A stretch of DNA of 64,000 nt. Source: Falsiroseomonas stagni DSM 19981. GTDB taxonomy: Bacteria > Pseudomonadota > Alphaproteobacteria > Acetobacterales > Acetobacteraceae. Positions within the stretch are counted from its first letter, which is position 1, and the number at the start of each line of letters is the position of its first letter. The notes below the pieces were generated by a model. That model saw only the letters and a program-made list of their open reading frames with translations, was not told where the DNA came from and did no database searches. Shown here piece after piece: positions 8,104 to 16,762 of the stretch. The position numbers were made by a program, and so were the translations under genes. Where the stretch lies: positions 62,001-126,000 of the forward strand of contig NZ_FOSQ01000006.1 of assembly GCF_900114315.1 (NCBI RefSeq). The letters are read 5' to 3'.

Positions 8104-8389
8104 ACCCACGGATTGCACCATCAGCTGGGAGGGGCGGGACATTCCCGCCCGGGCCGGGGAGAGCCTGGCGGTGACGCTGCTGGCCGCGGGGGTGACGGCC
8201 TTCCGGCAGACACCGGTGACGGGGACGGAGCGCGGGCCTCTGTGCCTGATGGGCGCCTGCTTCGATTGCCTGGTGGAACTCGACGGGCAGCAGAACGTCC
8301 AGGCCTGCCTGGCGCCGGTGCGGCCGGGCATGGTGGCGGCGATGCAGCGCGGCGCGCGGCATTTTCATCAGTCGGAGGATGCGGCGTGA
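8087..8389 (+). CDS. 2Fe-2S ferredoxin-like subunit (HcnA type)
   Basis: 100 residues. Cys53, Cys58, Cys61 and Cys74 (PLCLMGACFDCLVELDG...VQACLAP) form a plant-type 2Fe-2S binding pattern. The N-terminal half (CTISWEGRDIPARAGESLAVTLLAAG) matches the small subunit of HcnABC-like dehydrogenases and the ferredoxin part of sarcosine-oxidase alpha chains. It probably relays electrons between the two flavoproteins. The start at 8087 follows CCGGGGGA and overlaps the upstream gene by 17 nt; the stop overlaps the next start as GTGA. Confidence 0.92.
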   Translation: MFRRTEPTDCTISWEGRDIPARAGESLAVTLLAAGVTAFRQTPVTGTERGPLCLMGACFDCLVELDGQQNVQACLAPVRPGMVAAMQRGARHFHQSEDAA

Positions 8390-9732
8390 GCGAGGTGGAT
8401 ATCCTGGTCCTCGGCGCCGGGCCTGCCGGCATGGCGGCGGCGACGGAGGCGCGGGCGCGTGGCTTCTCCGTGCTGGTGCTGGACGAGAATGCGCGGCCCG
8501 GCGGGCAGGTGCATCGCGCGGTGGAAGCGCGGACAGTGAAGGATGGGCAGGACCGCGATGGCGCGAAACTCGCCGCGGCGTTCCGGGCTTCCGGCGCGGA
8601 CTACCGGCCGGATGCGACACTCTGGGCGGTGGAGCCGGGGGGGAAGGTCTTCTGGTCCGAAGGGGGTGCGGCGCGAAGCATCTCGGCGAAGCGGCTGATC
8701 CTCTGCGCGGGGGCGACGGAGCGGCCGGTGCCGATCCCGGGCTGGACCCTGCCGGGGGTGATGACCGTGGGCGCGGCGCAGATCGCGCTGAAGACGGCGG
8801 GGATGGTGCCGGAAGGGAAGGCCTGGATTGCGGGCCAGGGGCCGCTGTTGTGGCTCTATGCCAACCAGGTGGTGGCGCGCGGCGGGACGGTGCAGGGGGT
8901 CATCGACCTCTCCCCGCCCGGTGGGCTGGCGCGGGCGGCGTGGCATCTGCCCAACGCGCTGCGGGCGCCGGAATACCTGGTGAAGGGGCTGGCCTGGCAG
9001 CAGCGCATCCGCAACGCCGGCATTCCGATCCGCCGCGCCACGCGGCTGGTGGCGGAAGGCGATGGCAGGCTGGAGCGGATCGTCATCGATGGATGGTCGC
9101 GACCGGCCGATCTGCTGCTGCTGCATGATGGCGTGGTGCCAAACACGCAGGTGACGCGCGCCATCCCGGGCTGCGCCCATGAATGGGATGCAGGACAGCG
9201 TTGCTGGCGGCCGACGCTGGACGAATGGGGCAACACGACCGTCGAGGGCGTGTTGGTCGCTGGCGATTCCGGCGGCATCGGTGGCGCCAAGGTCGCCGCG
9301 CTGGCGGGAAGGCTGGCGGCGATGGAGGCAGCACGGGCGCTCGGCCGGCTGACGGTGGACCAGCGCAATGCGGAGGCCGGGCGGACAAGGCTGGAATGGA
9401 AGCGGCAGCGGGCGCCGCGGCGGTTCCTCGATGCGCTGTTCCCGCCGCTGCCGGAAGCCGCGATCGAGGACAGCACCATCATCTGCCGCTGCGAGGAAGT
9501 GACGGCGGGCAGGCTGCGCGGCGCGGTGGCACTGGGCTGCCTCGGCGCCAACCAGACCAAGGCATTCACCCGCGCCGGCATGGGGCCGTGCCAGGGGAGG
9601 ATCTGCGGGCCGGCGGTGCATGGGGTGATCGCGGCGGCGCGCGGCGTCGATCCGGCCGGCGTCGATCCCTTCCGCACGCGCTTTCCGACCAAGCCACTGA
9701 CGCTGGGTGAACTCGCGGCGCTCGCATCGTGA
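8386..9732 (+). CDS. FAD/NAD(P)-binding oxidoreductase with C-terminal BFD-like 2Fe-2S domain (HcnB type)
   Basis: 448 residues. The N-terminal Rossmann motif VDILVLGAGPAGMAAATEA and PGGQVHR are those of HcnB/opine-oxidase alpha subunits. A second nucleotide region lies around ERPVPIPGWTLPGVMTVGAAQ. The C-terminus has the BFD-type cluster IICRCEEVTAGRLRGA then GPCQGRICGP, four Cys for a further iron-sulfur centre. The GTG at 8386 overlaps the preceding TGA and has GGAGG at 8374-8378, 7 nt away, so it is a confident start. It is likely the second flavin subunit of the dehydrogenase; the substrate (D-amino acid, hydroxyproline, opine or glycine) is not determinable here. Confidence 0.92.
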   Translation: MSEVDILVLGAGPAGMAAATEARARGFSVLVLDENARPGGQVHRAVEARTVKDGQDRDGAKLAAAFRASGADYRPDATLWAVEPGGKVFWSEGGAARSISAKRLILCAGATERPVPIPGWTLPGVMTVGAAQIALKTAGMVPEGKAWIAGQGPLLWLYANQVVARGGTVQGVIDLSPPGGLARAAWHLPNALRAPEYLVKGLAWQQRIRNAGIPIRRATRLVAEGDGRLERIVIDGWSRPADLLLLHDGVVPNTQVTRAIPGCAHEWDAGQRCWRPTLDEWGNTTVEGVLVAGDSGGIGGAKVAALAGRLAAMEAARALGRLTVDQRNAEAGRTRLEWKRQRAPRRFLDALFPPLPEAAIEDSTIICRCEEVTAGRLRGAVALGCLGANQTKAFTRAGMGPCQGRICGPAVHGVIAAARGVDPAGVDPFRTRFPTKPLTLGELAALAS

Positions 9733-9760
9733 CGAGCCCGTCCGATGATGGGAGCGCCGC

Positions 9761-10906
9761 ATGGCGCGGACATCTGAATCGGCCGGGCCGATGAAAAAGG
9801 CGGTCGTCATCGGCGGGGGCCTGCACGGGCTTTCCACCGCGCTGCACCTGCAACGCACGCCAGGCTGGCAGGTCACGGTGCTCGAACGCCGCCATGTCGG
9901 GCGGCATTCCTCCGGCGTGAATGCGGGCGGCGTCAGGCGGCTCGGGCGGGATTTGCGGGAGATCGCGCTCTCCGTCGTCTCGGCGGAGATGTGGGCGGGC
10001 ATCGAGAAGATCGTCGGCGATGATTGCGGCTTTCGCGCCACCGGCCAGGTGAAGGTCGCCGAAAGCCCCGCCGACATGGCGAAGAACGAGGCGCGGGTCG
10101 CCGCCGTGAAGGCACTCGGCTGGAGCCATGAGGAAGTGGTGGACCAGGCGGAGGTGCGGCGCCTGCTGCCCGCCGTGGCGCCGCACGTGATTGGCGCGCT
10201 GGTGACGCGGGACGATGGCTCCGCCGACCCCATGCGCACCGTCATGGCCTTCCGGCGCGCTGCCGAACAGGCGGGGGTGCGGATCATCGAGGGGGTGGCC
10301 GTCACCGGGCTGCGGGCGACCGCGGATGGCACCATCATCGTCGAGACCGACCAGGGCGGGCATGAGGCCGAGCGCGTGGCGAATTGCGCGGGCGCCTGGG
10401 CGACGCGCGTCGCGCGGATGGTGGGGGAGGAAATTCCCTGCGGCGTGAAGGCCAGCATGATGATCGTGACGGAGAGGCTCCCGCCTTTCTGCGATCCGAC
10501 CGTCGGCGCGACCTCCCGCTCCCTCTCCTTCAAGCAGGTGGCGAACGGGACGGTCGTGATCGGCGGCGGCCACCAGGGCGTGAACGACGTGGCGGCGGAG
10601 ACCTCCACCGTGCTGTTCGGCAGCCTGGCCCATGCGGCGCGCATATCCTGCGAGCTGTTCCCGGTGATGAAGGGGGCGCGGATGGTCCGCAGCTGGGCGG
10701 GAATCGAGGCGCGGACGGCGGATGAGGTTCCGATCATCGGGGAGAGCCGGGCGATGCCGGGGCTGTTTCATTCCTTCGGCTTCTCGGGCCACGGCTTCCA
10801 GCTCTCACCGGCGGCGGGGGCGGCGGTGGCCGAATTGCTGGCGCGGGGGGCGACGAACCTGCCCATCGCGGCCTTCCACCAGGATCGGTTCACACGTGCC
10901 GCCTAG
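9761..10906 (+). CDS. FAD-dependent oxidoreductase (sarcosine oxidase beta-like)
   Basis: 381 residues, DAO superfamily. The FAD motif KKAVVIGGGLHGLSTALHL lies at about 12-30 with the adjoining VLERRHVGRHSSGVNAGGVR, where the HSSG resembles the covalent-FAD/flavin-contact region of SoxB-like enzymes. The C-terminus AGIEARTADEVPIIGE...FSFGFSGHGFQLSP-like block is typical of sarcosine/dimethylglycine oxidases. GGGAG at 9750-9754 precedes the ATG at 9761; ATG 9791 is an alternative that removes a 10-residue extension. It sits 28 nt after the HcnB-like gene and probably belongs to the same catabolic operon, acting on an N-methyl or imino acid intermediate (inference). Confidence 0.9.
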   Translation: MARTSESAGPMKKAVVIGGGLHGLSTALHLQRTPGWQVTVLERRHVGRHSSGVNAGGVRRLGRDLREIALSVVSAEMWAGIEKIVGDDCGFRATGQVKVAESPADMAKNEARVAAVKALGWSHEEVVDQAEVRRLLPAVAPHVIGALVTRDDGSADPMRTVMAFRRAAEQAGVRIIEGVAVTGLRATADGTIIVETDQGGHEAERVANCAGAWATRVARMVGEEIPCGVKASMMIVTERLPPFCDPTVGATSRSLSFKQVANGTVVIGGGHQGVNDVAAETSTVLFGSLAHAARISCELFPVMKGARMVRSWAGIEARTADEVPIIGESRAMPGLFHSFGFSGHGFQLSPAAGAAVAELLARGATNLPIAAFHQDRFTRAA

Positions 10907-10923
10907 ACTGTCACGGAATTATG

Positions 10924-10943
10924 TTGCAGCGCAGCAAATTGCA
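10924..10943. promoter_or_regulatory. TGC-rich palindromic element upstream of the DUF3141 gene (PhaR-like)
   Basis: TTGCAGCGCAGCAAATTGCA lies about 100 nt before the start of the PHA-synthase-like gene. It resembles the TGC/GCA-rich sites bound by PhaR upstream of phasin and other granule genes in alphaproteobacteria. Resemblance only; no PhaR gene is in the window. Confidence 0.35.
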
Positions 10944-11045
10944 CGGCAGAAGCCCTGGTGCTGGCGAACCGGCGGCCCGCTGGGCCCGTTGGGGCTGCAA
11001 CCCGCCCGGGCATGACCGGACGCCAGACGGCAAGGAAGAACAAGG

Positions 11046-13409
11046 ATGAGCACGTCAACGACCCGCCCGGGGAGCCCTGACCTCATGGCCAGGGGCGTGG
11101 AGACCATGGCCCGCTTCCTCGACCAGGCGCGGCAGATGGGGGACGTGGCGGCAAGGCAGATGGCGGCCCTCGCCCCCGTGATGCGGCCCACCTTCTCCGC
11201 GCCGAGTGAACGCCTGCCGACCGCGGCGCTGGCGGGCAAGTCGCCGGTGGCGCTGGCGCAGGACGCCATGGCCTATGCGGTGGACGCGACGCAGCGGTCG
11301 ATCCTGTTCTGGGACACGATGCGCCAGGCCGGCAACGCCTTCGTGGCGCATGAAAAGGCGGGCTGCCCGCCCGTGCTGGTCTTCGACTGGGACATGGTGG
11401 TGGATGGCCGCGAATTGCCGCGCCGCTGCAACTACGCCCTGGTCCGCATCAAGCCGCCGGAGGGTTTCAAGCCCACCGACCCCACCATGCGCCCCTTCGT
11501 CATCATCGATCCGCGCGCGGGCCACGGGGCGGGCATCGGCGGCTTCAAGTCGGACAGCCAGGTGGGTGTCGCGCTGCGGCGGGGCCACCCGGTCTACTTC
11601 GTCATCTTCTTCCGGGACCCGGAGCCGGGGCAGACGATCCTCGACATCACCAGCGCGGAGGCCACCTTCCTCCGCACCATCCATGAACGCCACCCGCAGG
11701 CGCAGAAGCCCGTCGTCATCGGCAATTGCCAGGGCGGATGGGCGGTGATGATGCTGGGCGCGTCGGAGCCCGACCTGACCGGCCCCCTGGTGCTGAACGG
11801 CGCGCCGCTGTCCTACTGGGCCGGGGAGAAGGGGCGGAACCCGATGCGCTACACCGGCGGCCTGGCCGGTGGCTCCTGGCCCGCCGCGATGCTGGCGGAC
11901 CTCGGCAACGGCACCTTCGACGGCGCCAACCTGGTCGCGAATTTCGAGAGCCTGTCGCCCGGCAACACCTGGTTCCGGAAGTACTACAACCTGTACGAGA
12001 AGGCGGATACGGAGGCCGAGCGCTTCCTGGAGTTCGAGCGCTGGTGGGGCGGCTACTTCCTGATGACGCGGGACGAGATCCGCTGGATCGTCGAGAACCT
12101 GTTCATCGGCGACCGCTTCGCCCGCGGCGAGATCAGCGCCGGCAAGGGTGCCAGCTTCAACATGCGGTCGGTGAAGTCGCCGATCGTGGTCTTCGCCTCC
12201 GCAGGCGACAACATCACGCCCCCCGGCCAGGCGCTGCGCTGGATCGCCGACGTCTATCGCGACGAGCAGGAGATCAAGACGCTCGGCCAGACCATCGTCT
12301 ACCTCGTGCATGACGATATCGGCCATCTCGGCATCTTCGTCTCCGGCAAGATCGCCAACAAGGAGCATACCGAGATCGCCAACACCCTCGACCTGATCGA
12401 GAGCGTGGCGCCGGGCCTCTATGAGATGCGGATCACGGGGGCGGAGGGCTCGGGCCTCAATGCCGGCTACCAGGTGGAACTGGTGGAGCGCAGCGTGGCC
12501 GATATCCGCGCCGTGAGCGGCGAGGCGGCGAACGAGGCCTTCCCCGCGGTGGCGCGCATCTCGGCAATGAACCAGATGGCCTACGACACCTTCGCGTCCC
12601 CGGTGATCCGGCAATTCGCGACGGAGAAGACGGCCGAGGCGCGGCGGCAGATGAACCCGATGCGGGCGCGGCGCTACCTGGTCAGCGACCAGAACCCGGC
12701 GATGAAGCCGCTGGCCGGGCTGGCCGCCACGGTGAAGCAGAACCGCGCGCCGGTCGCCCCGGACAATCCCTTCGTCGCCATGGAACGCGCCTGGGCGGAT
12801 GCGGTGGAGCAATCCATCGACCGCTGGCGGGACATGCGCGACGCCTGGCAGGAAAGCGCCTTCCACGCGGTGTATGGCAGCCTTGCGGCCTTCGGCGTCG
12901 CCTCCGCGCCCGTGGATGTGGTGCAGGATGGCGTGGTGGGGATGCTGGACGACACGCCCGATGTGCGCGCCGCCCTGTCCCGCATCGCGGAAGGCGGATA
13001 CGCCGAGGCGGTGGTGCGCATGATGATCCTGCTGGCCAAGGCCCGCGGCGGCGTGCGGCGCAACCGGCTTGCCCGGTCCAACGCGCTGCTGACGGGGGAG
13101 GAACCCTTCGCCTCCCTCTCCGCCGCGGCGCGCCAGGCGCTGATCCGGGAACAGACGGTGGTGGTGGAGATGGCGCCGGAGGAGGCGCTGGCGACCCTGC
13201 CCGATTTGCTGCCGGAAGCCGCCGACCGCAGCCGCGCCCTGGCCACCGTCGCCGATGTGGCGGGGCCGGAGGAGGAGCTGGGCGACCGCGCGCTGGCGAT
13301 GATGGCGCGGCTGCGCCAGGTGCTGGCGGCGCCCCCTGCCCTGCCGGCGCAGCCCGACAGCCCGGAAGCGGCGCCCGCGCCGCGCCGCAACGGCCGCGCG
13401 AAACGGTAA
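11046..13409 (+). CDS. DUF3141 protein, poly(3-hydroxyalkanoate) synthase-like
   Basis: 787 residues matching the DUF3141 family seen next to PHA metabolism in proteobacteria. The first 110 residues are helical and phasin-like (LMARGVETMARFLDQARQM..., DATQRSILFWDTMRQAG). An alpha/beta-hydrolase domain follows, with the nucleophile elbow VIGNCQGGWAV, a Cys in the G-x-C-x-G-G lipase-like box as in PHA synthases. An Asp (VFASAGDNITPP) and His (LVHDDIGHLGIF) complete a plausible catalytic triad. The C-terminal 300 residues are helical and Ala/Arg rich. Whether it polymerises, depolymerises or binds granules is unproven. The start has AAGGAAG/AAGG upstream. The gene stands alone. Confidence 0.88.
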   Translation: MSTSTTRPGSPDLMARGVETMARFLDQARQMGDVAARQMAALAPVMRPTFSAPSERLPTAALAGKSPVALAQDAMAYAVDATQRSILFWDTMRQAGNAFVAHEKAGCPPVLVFDWDMVVDGRELPRRCNYALVRIKPPEGFKPTDPTMRPFVIIDPRAGHGAGIGGFKSDSQVGVALRRGHPVYFVIFFRDPEPGQTILDITSAEATFLRTIHERHPQAQKPVVIGNCQGGWAVMMLGASEPDLTGPLVLNGAPLSYWAGEKGRNPMRYTGGLAGGSWPAAMLADLGNGTFDGANLVANFESLSPGNTWFRKYYNLYEKADTEAERFLEFERWWGGYFLMTRDEIRWIVENLFIGDRFARGEISAGKGASFNMRSVKSPIVVFASAGDNITPPGQALRWIADVYRDEQEIKTLGQTIVYLVHDDIGHLGIFVSGKIANKEHTEIANTLDLIESVAPGLYEMRITGAEGSGLNAGYQVELVERSVADIRAVSGEAANEAFPAVARISAMNQMAYDTFASPVIRQFATEKTAEARRQMNPMRARRYLVSDQNPAMKPLAGLAATVKQNRAPVAPDNPFVAMERAWADAVEQSIDRWRDMRDAWQESAFHAVYGSLAAFGVASAPVDVVQDGVVGMLDDTPDVRAALSRIAEGGYAEAVVRMMILLAKARGGVRRNRLARSNALLTGEEPFASLSAAARQALIREQTVVVEMAPEEALATLPDLLPEAADRSRALATVADVAGPEEELGDRALAMMARLRQVLAAPPALPAQPDSPEAAPAPRRNGRAKR

Positions 13410-13430
13410 ACCGCGGGCGGAACATTGTCG

Positions 13431-13461
13431 GGTTGCGTCGGCGATTCACGAAGGCGCAACC
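13431..13461. terminator. Possible terminator hairpin after the DUF3141 gene
   Basis: GGTTGCG (13431-13437) and CGCAACC (13455-13461) form a perfect 7-bp stem with a 17-nt loop, 22 nt after the stop codon. There is no T-tract, so the role is uncertain. Confidence 0.25.
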
Positions 13462-13524
13462 GAGACAGGCCAAGCTGTTGCCATAGGCCGCGAAAATCAC
13501 GGCGAGACGGCAAGAGGGCCACCC

Positions 13525-13737
13525 ATGACGCCGAAAAACCACGGCCAGGCGCGCGCGCCGGCACGCCGCGACCACCCTGCACCGGAACTCATCGCGGCAT
13601 CGTTGCTGACATCCGACCAGGGGTCCGAAATCCATCTCATGTCCCGGGACGGCAGGCTCATGCGCCTGTCGGCGGATGAGGAAACCGCCCGATCCGCCAT
13701 CATCGGGCTGTGGAAGGCACTCGACGGCCGACGATAG
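13525..13737 (+). CDS. Small hypothetical protein (70 aa)
   Basis: A short open frame with an ATG and an AGAGGG ribosome-binding-like sequence about 9 nt upstream. The product is basic at the N-terminus (MTPKNHGQARAPARRDHPAP). A compact segment follows (ELIAASLLTSDQGSEIHLMS, then DGRLMRLSADEETARSAIIG) that reads like a small beta-hairpin plus helix. No family is recognised. It is isolated between the DUF3141 gene and the osmoprotectant transporter. Coding bias is plausible but the evidence is thin. Confidence 0.45.
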   Translation: MTPKNHGQARAPARRDHPAPELIAASLLTSDQGSEIHLMSRDGRLMRLSADEETARSAIIGLWKALDGRR

Positions 13738-13821
13738 GCCCCCCGCCCGCGCGCGCAGCTGTGTCTGGACAGTAACCACCCGACCCCGACATGCGAGGAC
13801 TCTCCGAAAGGGAGCATCGAC

Positions 13822-14751
13822 ATGGCGGACACGCGGAACTGGGGTCGGCGCGGATGGGGGCTGGCGGCGGCGGGGCTGTTGGCCGCGCCGCGCGCCGTGA
13901 TGGCCCAAAGGCAGAACCCGGGGCGGGACCAGCGGGTTGTCGTCGCGTCGAAGATCGATACGGAAGGCGCGCTGCTCGGCAATCTGATCGTGCAGGCGCT
14001 GCGGGGCGCGGGGCTGACGGTGGAGCCCCGGCTGGCGCTGGGCCCCACGCGGATCGTGCGGGGCGCGCTGCTGGCCGGGGAGATCGACCTCTATCCCGAA
14101 TACACCGGCAATGGCGCCTATTTCTTCGAGCGGCTGGAGGACGCGGCCTGGCGCGACGGCGACCAGGGCGCGGCGCTGGTGGCGCGGCTGGACCTGGCGG
14201 CGAACCGGCTGGTCTGGCTGGACCGCGCACGGGCCAACAACACCTGGGCCATCGCCGTGCGGCGGGATGTCGCGCAGCGCGAGGGGCTGGCGACGCTGGA
14301 GCAGTTCTTCGCGAAGGCGGGGCAATTGCGGCTCGCGGCCTCCGCCGAGTTCGTGGAAAGCCCGGTGGCGCTGCCGGCCTTCGAGCGTGCCTATGGCGCG
14401 ACCTTCCCGCGCGACCGCATCACCATCCTGCCCGGTGGCGACACGGCGGTGACGATGCGCGCGGCGGCGCAGGGCCTGTCCGGCGTGAATGCCGCGATGG
14501 TCTATGGCACCGATGGCGCGATCCAGCCGCTCGGTCTTGTCGTCATGCAGGACAACAGGCAGGCGCAGATCGTCTATGAACCCGCGCCGGTGGTGCGCCA
14601 GGCCGTGCTGGAACGGTTTCCCGCCATCCGCACCGCGTTGGCGCCGGTCTTCGCGGGGCTGACGCAGGAGGTTCTGCAGCGCCTGAACGGGCAGGTGGCG
14701 GTGGAGGGGCGGACGCCGGAGGCGGTGGCACGGGCGCATCTCGGCCGGTGA
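13822..14751 (+). CDS. Osmoprotectant/quaternary-amine ABC transporter substrate-binding protein (OsmF/OpuC type)
   Basis: 309 residues with a signal peptide (RRGWGLAAAGLLAAPRAVMAQ). The mature protein starts RVVVASKIDTEGALLGNLIV, which with PEYTGNGAYFF is the signature of the OpuAC/ProX/YehZ (OsmF) receptors for glycine betaine, choline or carnitine-like compounds. GGGAG lies 8-12 nt before the ATG. It heads a four-gene operon (receptor, permease, ATPase, permease) with 4-nt overlaps throughout, the gene content of the YehZYXW/OsmFYXW importers. Downstream genes for a hydroxyacid dehydrogenase and a beta-keto acid cleavage enzyme suggest nutrient uptake rather than only osmoprotection. Confidence 0.9.
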   Translation: MADTRNWGRRGWGLAAAGLLAAPRAVMAQRQNPGRDQRVVVASKIDTEGALLGNLIVQALRGAGLTVEPRLALGPTRIVRGALLAGEIDLYPEYTGNGAYFFERLEDAAWRDGDQGAALVARLDLAANRLVWLDRARANNTWAIAVRRDVAQREGLATLEQFFAKAGQLRLAASAEFVESPVALPAFERAYGATFPRDRITILPGGDTAVTMRAAAQGLSGVNAAMVYGTDGAIQPLGLVVMQDNRQAQIVYEPAPVVRQAVLERFPAIRTALAPVFAGLTQEVLQRLNGQVAVEGRTPEAVARAHLGR

Positions 14752-15830
14752 TCCTCGCCCTCATCGCCATCGCGGCATTGCTGCTGCCGCTGCCCTTCCT
14801 CGGCGTGGCGCCGAACCGGCTGCTGCCAGGGGAAGGCGTTTCCGCCCTGGATGCCGCGGGCTTCTGGGTGGCGGTGCCAGTGGTGTTGCTGGCGCTGGGC
14901 GCGTGGCGGCGGCTGCCGGGCTGGGCGGGTGCCGCGGCCGCGGCGCTGGGCGTGGTGGCGGTGCTGGGGCTGGCCGGCGCGGCGGCGAACGACCGCCTCG
15001 CCGACCTGGCGCCGGCCGCGCGGGCCAGCTTCGGCGCGGGATTCTGGGTGGCCATCGTCGCGGGGCTTTCGCTGGTGGCGATGCGTGGCGCGTGGATGGG
15101 GCTGGCGGTGGCCGTGGGGGCCGCGGTGCTCTGGGCGATGGGCGGGCTCGACCGGCTGTCGCTGGTGGTGGAGGCGACGGCGCGGGCCGATGCCTTGCAG
15201 TCGGCGATCTGGACGCATCTGGCGCTGGCCGGCGCGGCGCTCGCCCTGGCGCTGCTGGTGGCTGTGCCGCTGGCCTGGGCGGGGTTCCGGCGGCCCCGGC
15301 TGGGGGCGGTGATGGGGGCGGCGCTGTCGGGCGTACAGGTGGTGCCGGCCATTGCGCTCTTCGCCCTGCTGATCCCGCTGCTGGCGGCGCTGCTGCGGGC
15401 GGTGCCGGCATTGCGTGACCTGGGGCTCGGCGCGGTCGGGTGGCTGCCGGCGGTGCTGGCGACGGCGGCCTATCTGGCGCTGCCGCTGTGGCGGAGCCTC
15501 TCGGGTGGGTTGGCCTCCGCCGACCCCGCGGCGGTGCAGGCGGCGGAGGCGATGGGCATGACGGAAGGGCGCATCCTGGCGGAGGTCCGGCTGCCCCTCG
15601 CGCTGCCGGTTTTCGCCGGCGGGCTGCGGGTGGCGGTGGTGCAGGCCATCGGGTTGGTGACGCTGGGGGGGCTGGTCGGCGCCGGCGGCCTCGGCGCGGT
15701 GGTGTTCGAGGGGCTGAGCCAGTTCGCCACCGACCTGATGCTGCTGGGCGCCCTGCCCATCCTGCTATTGGCGCTGGCGGCGGATACGCTGGCCCGCGCG
15801 GCGGAGAACCGGCTGGCGAGGCCCGCATGA
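14748..15830 (+). CDS. Osmoprotectant ABC transporter permease (YehY/OsmY-type, large)
   Basis: 360 residues, an inner-membrane protein with about 9-10 predicted hydrophobic helices. The C-terminal half has the binding-protein-dependent transport fold, with the EAA-like loop QAAEAMGMTEGRILAEVRLPLALPVF and the GGLVGAGGLGAVVFEG motif typical of OpuC/YehY permeases. The N-terminal half is an extra hydrophobic extension (LLLPLPFLGVAPNRLLPGEG...), as in YehY, which is longer than YehW. The GTG at 14748 overlaps the receptor's TGA. Confidence 0.9.
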   Translation: MILALIAIAALLLPLPFLGVAPNRLLPGEGVSALDAAGFWVAVPVVLLALGAWRRLPGWAGAAAAALGVVAVLGLAGAAANDRLADLAPAARASFGAGFWVAIVAGLSLVAMRGAWMGLAVAVGAAVLWAMGGLDRLSLVVEATARADALQSAIWTHLALAGAALALALLVAVPLAWAGFRRPRLGAVMGAALSGVQVVPAIALFALLIPLLAALLRAVPALRDLGLGAVGWLPAVLATAAYLALPLWRSLSGGLASADPAAVQAAEAMGMTEGRILAEVRLPLALPVFAGGLRVAVVQAIGLVTLGGLVGAGGLGAVVFEGLSQFATDLMLLGALPILLLALAADTLARAAENRLARPA

Positions 15831-16762
15831 TCGCGCAACCCGTCATCGCCATCGAGGGCGTGACCGTCCGCTTCGGCACCACCGACGCGCTGCGGGACGT
15901 GACGCTGCATGTGAAGGCCGGCGAGTTCTGCGCGCTGGTCGGGCCATCGGGGTCCGGCAAATCCACCCTGATGCGGCTGGTCAACCGGCTGGTGGTGCCG
16001 AGTGCCGGGCAGGTGCGCGTGCGCGGGCAGGATGTGGCGACGCTGCCCGCCCCGGCGCTGCGCCGGTCCATCGGCTACGCGATGCAATCCGTCGGGCTGT
16101 TCCCGCATCGGACGGTCGCAGAGAACATCGGCACGGTGCCGCGGCTGCTGGGCTGGGATGCGCCCCGCATCGCGCGGCGGGTCGAGGAATTGCTGGCGCT
16201 GCTGCGGCTCGATCCCGCCATGGGGGTGCGGCTGCCGCGGGCGCTGTCCGGCGGGCAGGCCCAGCGCGTCGGCATCGCCCGCGCGCTGGCGGCGGACCCG
16301 GACATCCTGCTGATGGACGAGCCCTTCGGTGCGGTCGATCCGATCACGCGGCGCGAATTGCGGGCGGAGACGCGGCGCATCCATGCGGAGACGGGCAAGA
16401 CCATCCTGCTGGTGACGCATGATCCGGAGGAGGCGCTGGAACTCGCCAGCCATGTCGTCGTGCTGCGGGACGGGCGGATCGAGGCCGATGGCGCGCCGGC
16501 CGATCTGGTGGCGCCGGATGCCGCGCCCTTCGTGCGGGAATTGCTGGGCGGCGGGCAGCCGGGGCTGCGCTGGCTGTCGCTGCTGCCGGCGCGCGGCGCG
16601 CTGGACCCTCGGCCGGCGCCGGTGGGGGCGGCGATGCTGGCGCGGAATGCGAGCCTGGCGGATGCGCTGTCGGTCCTCGCGGAAAGCGGGGATGAGGCGC
16701 TGGGGATGGAGGGGGAGAAAGGCTCCGTCCGCGCCGAGGGCATATTGGGCGCGCGACGGTGA
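15827..16762 (+). CDS. Osmoprotectant ABC transporter ATP-binding protein (OpuCA/YehX type)
   Basis: 311 residues. The ABC ATPase has Walker A LVGPSGSGKST, Q-loop (MQSVGLFPH), signature LSGGQAQRVGIARAL, Walker B DILLMDEPFGAVD and H-loop VTHD. The C-terminal ~70 residues are a degenerate tail rather than a clear pair of CBS domains (SLADALSVLAESGDEALGME...), so the ionic-strength-sensing CBS module of OpuCA appears to be missing or reduced. ATGA overlap with the upstream permease and GTGA overlap with the next gene. Confidence 0.93.
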   Translation: MIAQPVIAIEGVTVRFGTTDALRDVTLHVKAGEFCALVGPSGSGKSTLMRLVNRLVVPSAGQVRVRGQDVATLPAPALRRSIGYAMQSVGLFPHRTVAENIGTVPRLLGWDAPRIARRVEELLALLRLDPAMGVRLPRALSGGQAQRVGIARALAADPDILLMDEPFGAVDPITRRELRAETRRIHAETGKTILLVTHDPEEALELASHVVVLRDGRIEADGAPADLVAPDAAPFVRELLGGGQPGLRWLSLLPARGALDPRPAPVGAAMLARNASLADALSVLAESGDEALGMEGEKGSVRAEGILGARR

